Source: Actinomycetota bacterium
GTDB lineage: Bacteria > Actinomycetota > Geothermincolia > Geothermincolales > RBG-13-55-18
Reading direction: 5' to 3'
DNA: 64,000 nucleotides
NCBI GenBank assembly: GCA_014360645.1
Contig: JACIXD010000007.1
Span: 122,873-186,872, forward strand
The translations under genes were made by a program, and so were the position numbers. Within the stretch, counting starts at the first letter, position 1. Each line of letters begins with the position of its first letter. Under the pieces are notes generated by a model. The model searched no databases and was not told the origin of the DNA. It saw only the letters and a list, made by a program, of their open reading frames with translations. Shown here one piece after another: positions 60,708 through 64,000 of the stretch.

Positions 60708-60775
60708 GACATTTCCACTGCATCACACAGCGGCGGAAACGAGGTTTCCGCCCGCGGAAATGTCCTCTTATAGTA
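60708..60775 (-). promoter_or_regulatory. Promoter and hairpin leader of the GAF histidine kinase gene
   Basis: GACATTTCC (60708-60716) is the exact reverse complement of GGAAATGTC (60756-60764), and between them lies the hairpin CGGAAAC-GAG-GTTTCCG (60734-60750). On the minus strand TATAAG lies just upstream, so the transcript would begin near the outer repeat and fold into a nested stem-loop within a leader of about 100 bases. As DNA, the same repeats could be an operator overlapping the start site. Confidence 0.5.
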
Positions 60776-60987
60776 TTTCGCCTGCCCTCATAAAATCCTT
60801 CCCGCAAACGACCGGGCTCAGCGGCGTTCGGATAACCTCCCGCGGGGTTTCTCAAGGGCGGGACACCCGCGCTTGGCGGCGAGTTCACGGCGCTTTTCGG
60901 GCCATAAGCCCGGCGGCACGGGCAGCAGTGGGATGAGCCCGCGCGCCCCCCAAGGGACGCCGTGACTCACCGGCGCCGGAAAGCCCT
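60776..60987. other. Intergenic stretch upstream of the kinase leader
   Basis: About 210 bp without a gene between the stop of the repeat protein gene and the kinase promoter. No T-tailed terminator was seen for the repeat protein gene. Confidence 0.35.
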
Positions 60988-63870
60988 CTATCCCACCACC
61001 GGCCTGCGGCGTGCGGCGGCACTTATGGAAAGGATGGCCAGGATGAAGAGGAGGGAGAGGATCCCCGCCACCACCCAGCTCTTTTTCGACCCCTGATGGT
61101 AATTATAGGAAGGAGGAGTCTGGTAGATGAATGCGAGGCCGTTCTCGGCCCCTTCCGCCCGACCCAGTATGTGGTCGAACTCCTCCCCGCGCTGTTTTAT
61201 CGCCTCCAGCTGGGATTCCGTGAGGTAAAGCCGGGCCAGGTTGCCCGCCAGTCCCTCGTACATGGCGTTGATGCCCTCTTCCGAGATCCTCCTCAGCCCC
61301 GACTCCACCTGGTCGGCGCCGTAGAGAAGGGTGTCGGGGGTGGTGGTGGAGCCCAGCCCCGAGACGGCCTCCCCCAGCCCGGAAGAGATCATCATCAGCC
61401 CCTCCTTGAGGCCGGGGTTGTTCATGTCGCCGCTGGAAAGGCCGGCCTTCATGCGGTACAGGCCATGTTGCACCTGGGCCATGGCATAGAGCAGGGTGTT
61501 GGGAGCCCCCTCCGCGCCGATCCCGGACTTCATCAGCTCCAGGCCGTTGCCCACCTGAGCGAGGGCATAGAGTAGGGTGTCGGCGGTGCTCTCGCTGCCT
61601 ATGCCCTCCTTGATCTGCATGAGCCCGTCCCCCATGGCGGACATGGCATAGAGCAAGGTCTCCTCCTTGTTTGCCGACCCTATCCCCTCTTTCATGAGCT
61701 TAAGCCCGTTCTCCACCTGGGCCACGGCGTAAAGGAGAGAGGGGTTGGTGGTGGGGTCCCCTATGCCGCCGCGGATCTCGTTCAGCCCCTTCTCCACCTC
61801 GTTCACGGCGAAGAGCAAAGAGGGGTTCTGGTCGATATCCCCGATGCCGCGCTTGAGCTCCTCCAGTCCGCCCCTGATCTGGGCGGCCGCGTAGAGGAGC
61901 TTCTCCTCTCCCCCTATGCCTTCCCTTATCTCCTGCAGCCCCTTGCGTATCTCGTTGATACCGTACAGCAGGGTATCCTTTGTTTCCGGGGATCCTATGC
62001 CCGCGATCATCTCTTCGATGCCATCCAGCATCATGCCCAGCCCGTAGTGCATGGAGGGATCATCGGGGTTGGTGCTCAGGATCAGGCCCCGCTCCAGCTG
62101 GTCCACGATGGGTCCGGTCCAGAAGGCCAGCACCCTGATGAGCTCAAGGCCCGACCACAGCTCGCTGTCCACCGAGGTCTGTGAGTACATCTCCGCGATG
62201 CCGCCTTTCAGCTCCTTCAGCCCCTCGAGCAGGCCGGGATTGGAGGGATCCCCACTACTCACACCCTCTCCGATCTTCGAAACGCCGTAAAGGAGGGTGT
62301 CGGGGGTCGCCTCCGAACCGATGCCGGCTAGGATCTGCTGCAGGCCGTCGGCCATGGCGGCGATGCCGTAAAGGAGGGTATCGGGAGTTCCCGCTGAACC
62401 TAAACCCCGACTTGCCTCCTTGAGGCCTTCCTTCATCTCCTTCATGGCGTAGAGGAGGCTGGGGTTGGCGCTCGCGTCGCCTATCCCCGCCTTTATCTGC
62501 TTGAGGCCTTTCCGCATCTCATTCATGGCGAAGAGGAGGGTGTCCTGCATGGCTGCGTCCCCGATGCCCGCAGCCATCTCCTCCAAGCCTGCGGTCGCCT
62601 GGCCTACGCCGAAGAGGAGGGTATCGGGGGTATCGCTGGACCCTATGCCCGCAGCCATCTCCCGCAGCCCCTGGCTCATGGCGTTGATGGCATAGAGGGC
62701 GGTGTTGGCCACGTCGGGACCGCCGATACCTCCCAGCATGCTCATGAGGCCCGCGGAGGCGGCGTCGATAGCGTAGCTCAGGGTATCGGGGGTGCCCGGG
62801 CTGCCGATGCCCGCCACCGCTTCTTCCACCCCGGGGATGAGCTGCTCGTCCATAGCCGCTTTGGCCTCGGGCAGGCCGGCGGACATCTGCTCCAAGCCGT
62901 CCTTTATGGCGTGCACACCGTAGAGGAGGGTGTCCTCCGTATCCGCGGTCCCCAGCCCCTCCTTGATCTGCTTCACCCCGTCGAAGAGCATTTTCAACCC
63001 GATGACGAACTCGGGCAGGGTATCGCGCTGGTTGGTCTGGGGGAAGATGAAGTTGGCCGACAGCACCAGGGGGGGCATGCTGAAGTTCTTCACGTCCGCC
63101 TCCACCCATATGGTGTGGCTCTCCTCCGTGGCCGGAGGGAAGAGGGGTATGGACCAGCCCACCTGGTAGTGCTCCGGCAAGGTCACCACCACCCCCGTGG
63201 GATCAGCCTTGAGGTTGAAGAACACCTGGTTGTCGAAATACCAGTCGTAGGGGAGGATGACCAGAGGAAGATAGGTCTCCACCTCCTCGCTCTTGATCTC
63301 CCCCGTCTCGGGATCCTCGTATTCCAGGGTCCGCTTCTCCTTGCTGGTGTTCTTCATCCGCAGATAGAGCTTGAAGTGGCCGTCCTGGCCCGTCTTCTCG
63401 TTGGGGTCGGAGATGATCTCGCCGTTCCACTCGTAGATGTATTCTATGTCCAGGGGGATGCGCATCCTGACTTCCCGCACCTGCTCCTCGCCCATCATCA
63501 CGGAGCTGAGGTAGTTGGCGTTCCCCTTCACTTCCAGCCCTTTCCAGACCAGGTAGTCTCCGTCCACCGTGGGGGTTGTGAAGCCCTGTACCCCCTGCCA
63601 TTTGCCTCCTTCTTCCAGGGCCATCGCCTTGCGCACGTCAACGCTGCCCTCGCCCTTGAGCCCGAAGAAGGTGATCACCCGCCCCTTCTCGATGGCGCCC
63701 TTGTGGTTGGTCTCCAGGATCACCGCCTCCGAGCTAAGCACCTCGATGGCATCCTCCCTTGTGTCCGCGCCGGCCGCGGGAAAGGCCGCCAGCAGGGAGA
63801 GGGTGAGTATGGCCGCGAAAAAAACGCCTGCGCAGGCCTTACCCCATCTACGTATGCGCCTCATCTCCAT
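60988..63870 (-). CDS. Envelope protein with about 17 repeats of 27 residues
   Basis: About 960 residues that I do not recognise as a named family. The protein has a signal peptide (FFAAILTLSLLAAFPAAGAD), an N-terminal beta-rich domain of about 250 residues, then from residue 295 a run of about 17 units of 27 residues. Each unit opens with GIGS/GIGD, has TPDTLLYG or NPSLLYA about seven residues in, and GL-x-x-M/I near residue 21, for example GIGSSDTPDTLLFGVGQATA. One break of about 60 residues splits the run. A final helix (WVVAGILSLLFILAILSISA) with a basic end anchors it. The pattern suggests long helical hairpins outside the membrane, somewhat like YhgE/Pip-type repeats. ATG 63870 follows GAGGGG, 9 bases after the upstream gene. 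Confidence 0.75.
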   Translation of the reverse strand: MEMRRIRRWGKACAGVFFAAILTLSLLAAFPAAGADTREDAIEVLSSEAVILETNHKGAIEKGRVITFFGLKGEGSVDVRKAMALEEGGKWQGVQGFTTPTVDGDYLVWKGLEVKGNANYLSSVMMGEEQVREVRMRIPLDIEYIYEWNGEIISDPNEKTGQDGHFKLYLRMKNTSKEKRTLEYEDPETGEIKSEEVETYLPLVILPYDWYFDNQVFFNLKADPTGVVVTLPEHYQVGWSIPLFPPATEESHTIWVEADVKNFSMPPLVLSANFIFPQTNQRDTLPEFVIGLKMLFDGVKQIKEGLGTADTEDTLLYGVHAIKDGLEQMSAGLPEAKAAMDEQLIPGVEEAVAGIGSPGTPDTLSYAIDAASAGLMSMLGGIGGPDVANTALYAINAMSQGLREMAAGIGSSDTPDTLLFGVGQATAGLEEMAAGIGDAAMQDTLLFAMNEMRKGLKQIKAGIGDASANPSLLYAMKEMKEGLKEASRGLGSAGTPDTLLYGIAAMADGLQQILAGIGSEATPDTLLYGVSKIGEGVSSGDPSNPGLLEGLKELKGGIAEMYSQTSVDSELWSGLELIRVLAFWTGPIVDQLERGLILSTNPDDPSMHYGLGMMLDGIEEMIAGIGSPETKDTLLYGINEIRKGLQEIREGIGGEEKLLYAAAQIRGGLEELKRGIGDIDQNPSLLFAVNEVEKGLNEIRGGIGDPTTNPSLLYAVAQVENGLKLMKEGIGSANKEETLLYAMSAMGDGLMQIKEGIGSESTADTLLYALAQVGNGLELMKSGIGAEGAPNTLLYAMAQVQHGLYRMKAGLSSGDMNNPGLKEGLMMISSGLGEAVSGLGSTTTPDTLLYGADQVESGLRRISEEGINAMYEGLAGNLARLYLTESQLEAIKQRGEEFDHILGRAEGAENGLAFIYQTPPSYNYHQGSKKSWVVAGILSLLFILAILSISAAARRRPVVG

Positions 63871-63879
63871 CACCACCCC

Positions 63880-64000
63880 TCACTCCGCCGCCGGGACTTC
63901 CGCGGCCTTGGACCTGGAGAGCAGGAGGGCGTCCAGCACCGCCGCCAGCAGCAGGCCCACCAGGAGGGAGAGCACCGTGCCCACCAGGGTGGTGATGGCG
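63880..64000 (-). CDS. C-terminus of a membrane protein, cut by window edge
   Basis: The last 39 codons of a gene whose beginning lies beyond the window. They encode one hydrophobic helix (TLVGTVLSLLVGLLLAAVLD) and a short polar tail ending EVPAAE before TGA at 63880-63882. The repeat-protein gene starts nine bases later, so the two are almost surely co-transcribed. An efflux or YhgE-like partner would be plausible but cannot be tested here. Confidence 0.75.
   Translation of the reverse strand, partial: AITTLVGTVLSLLVGLLLAAVLDALLLSRSKAAEVPAAE

Overview
The window reads as a GC-rich, gene-dense piece of chromosome from a deep-branching, probably anaerobic member of the Actinomycetota. The assignment is an inference. 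It rests on a 31-codon bS22/AURKAIP1-type basic ribosomal peptide of the kind known from mycobacteria (24877-24972), a heterodisulfide-reductase-type Fe-S subunit (left edge), DUF3786, DUF1786 and DUF2889 proteins, a pilin with its prepilin peptidase, and frequent GTG/TTG starts behind purine-rich ribosome binding sites. No phage, insertion sequence, CRISPR array or rRNA was seen. The only tRNA is tRNA-Lys(CUU) at 49266-49342.

Layout. 1-4 kb: HdrC-like protein (cut by the edge), DUF3786 protein, a 46-codon orphan ORF, prepilin peptidase and a DUF2889 protein. 4.3-16.7 kb: a one-directional block of five large membrane proteins. Three are GT-C-like paralogues, followed by a DUF2723 protein and a YfhO-like protein, probably acting in surface glycan assembly. 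The first two paralogues share a nearly identical 1.73-kb 5' block and then differ completely. 16.9-25 kb: type IV pilin-like protein, DUF1786 protein flanked by partial self-duplications, EamA transporter, a gene whose 3' end is repeated in a 113-bp tandem array, an orphan FtsX-type permease, a zinc-ribbon protein and the bS22-like peptide. 25-31 kb: another polytopic membrane protein, an M61-like protein with a degenerate active site, and an ECF sigma/FecR-domain pair.

31-36 kb: a lipid-type operon (HMG-CoA-synthase-like/DUF35 fusion, thiolase) with an acyl-CoA synthetase downstream. 36-41 kb: a secreted SdrD-like gene broken by one in-frame TAG and flanked by two related RNA-like elements and duplicated terminator sequence, then divergent lipoprotein genes sharing an inverted repeat over their 5' ends. 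41-50 kb: a degenerate histidine kinase, an internally duplicated zinc-ribbon protein, GGCT-like and AGPS-like enzymes, a lipoprotein, metallophosphoesterase, HEAT-repeat protein, HU, the tRNA and a HEAT-gene remnant. 50-64 kb: ferredoxin-type protein, subtilase, URO-D family protein, small zinc-ribbon, membrane and cupin proteins, a second metallophosphoesterase, a large GAF-domain histidine kinase with a structured leader, and a 960-residue envelope protein built of about 17 repeats of 27 residues.

Two themes stand out. The first is an envelope program: pilin, glycan-type membrane proteins, secreted repeat and adhesin-like proteins, lipoproteins, and sigma/FecR and kinase sensors. The second is an unusual number of local direct duplications, from 15 bp to 1.7 kb, several of which copy just the end of a gene. 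All statements come from reading the sequence; no database search was possible.
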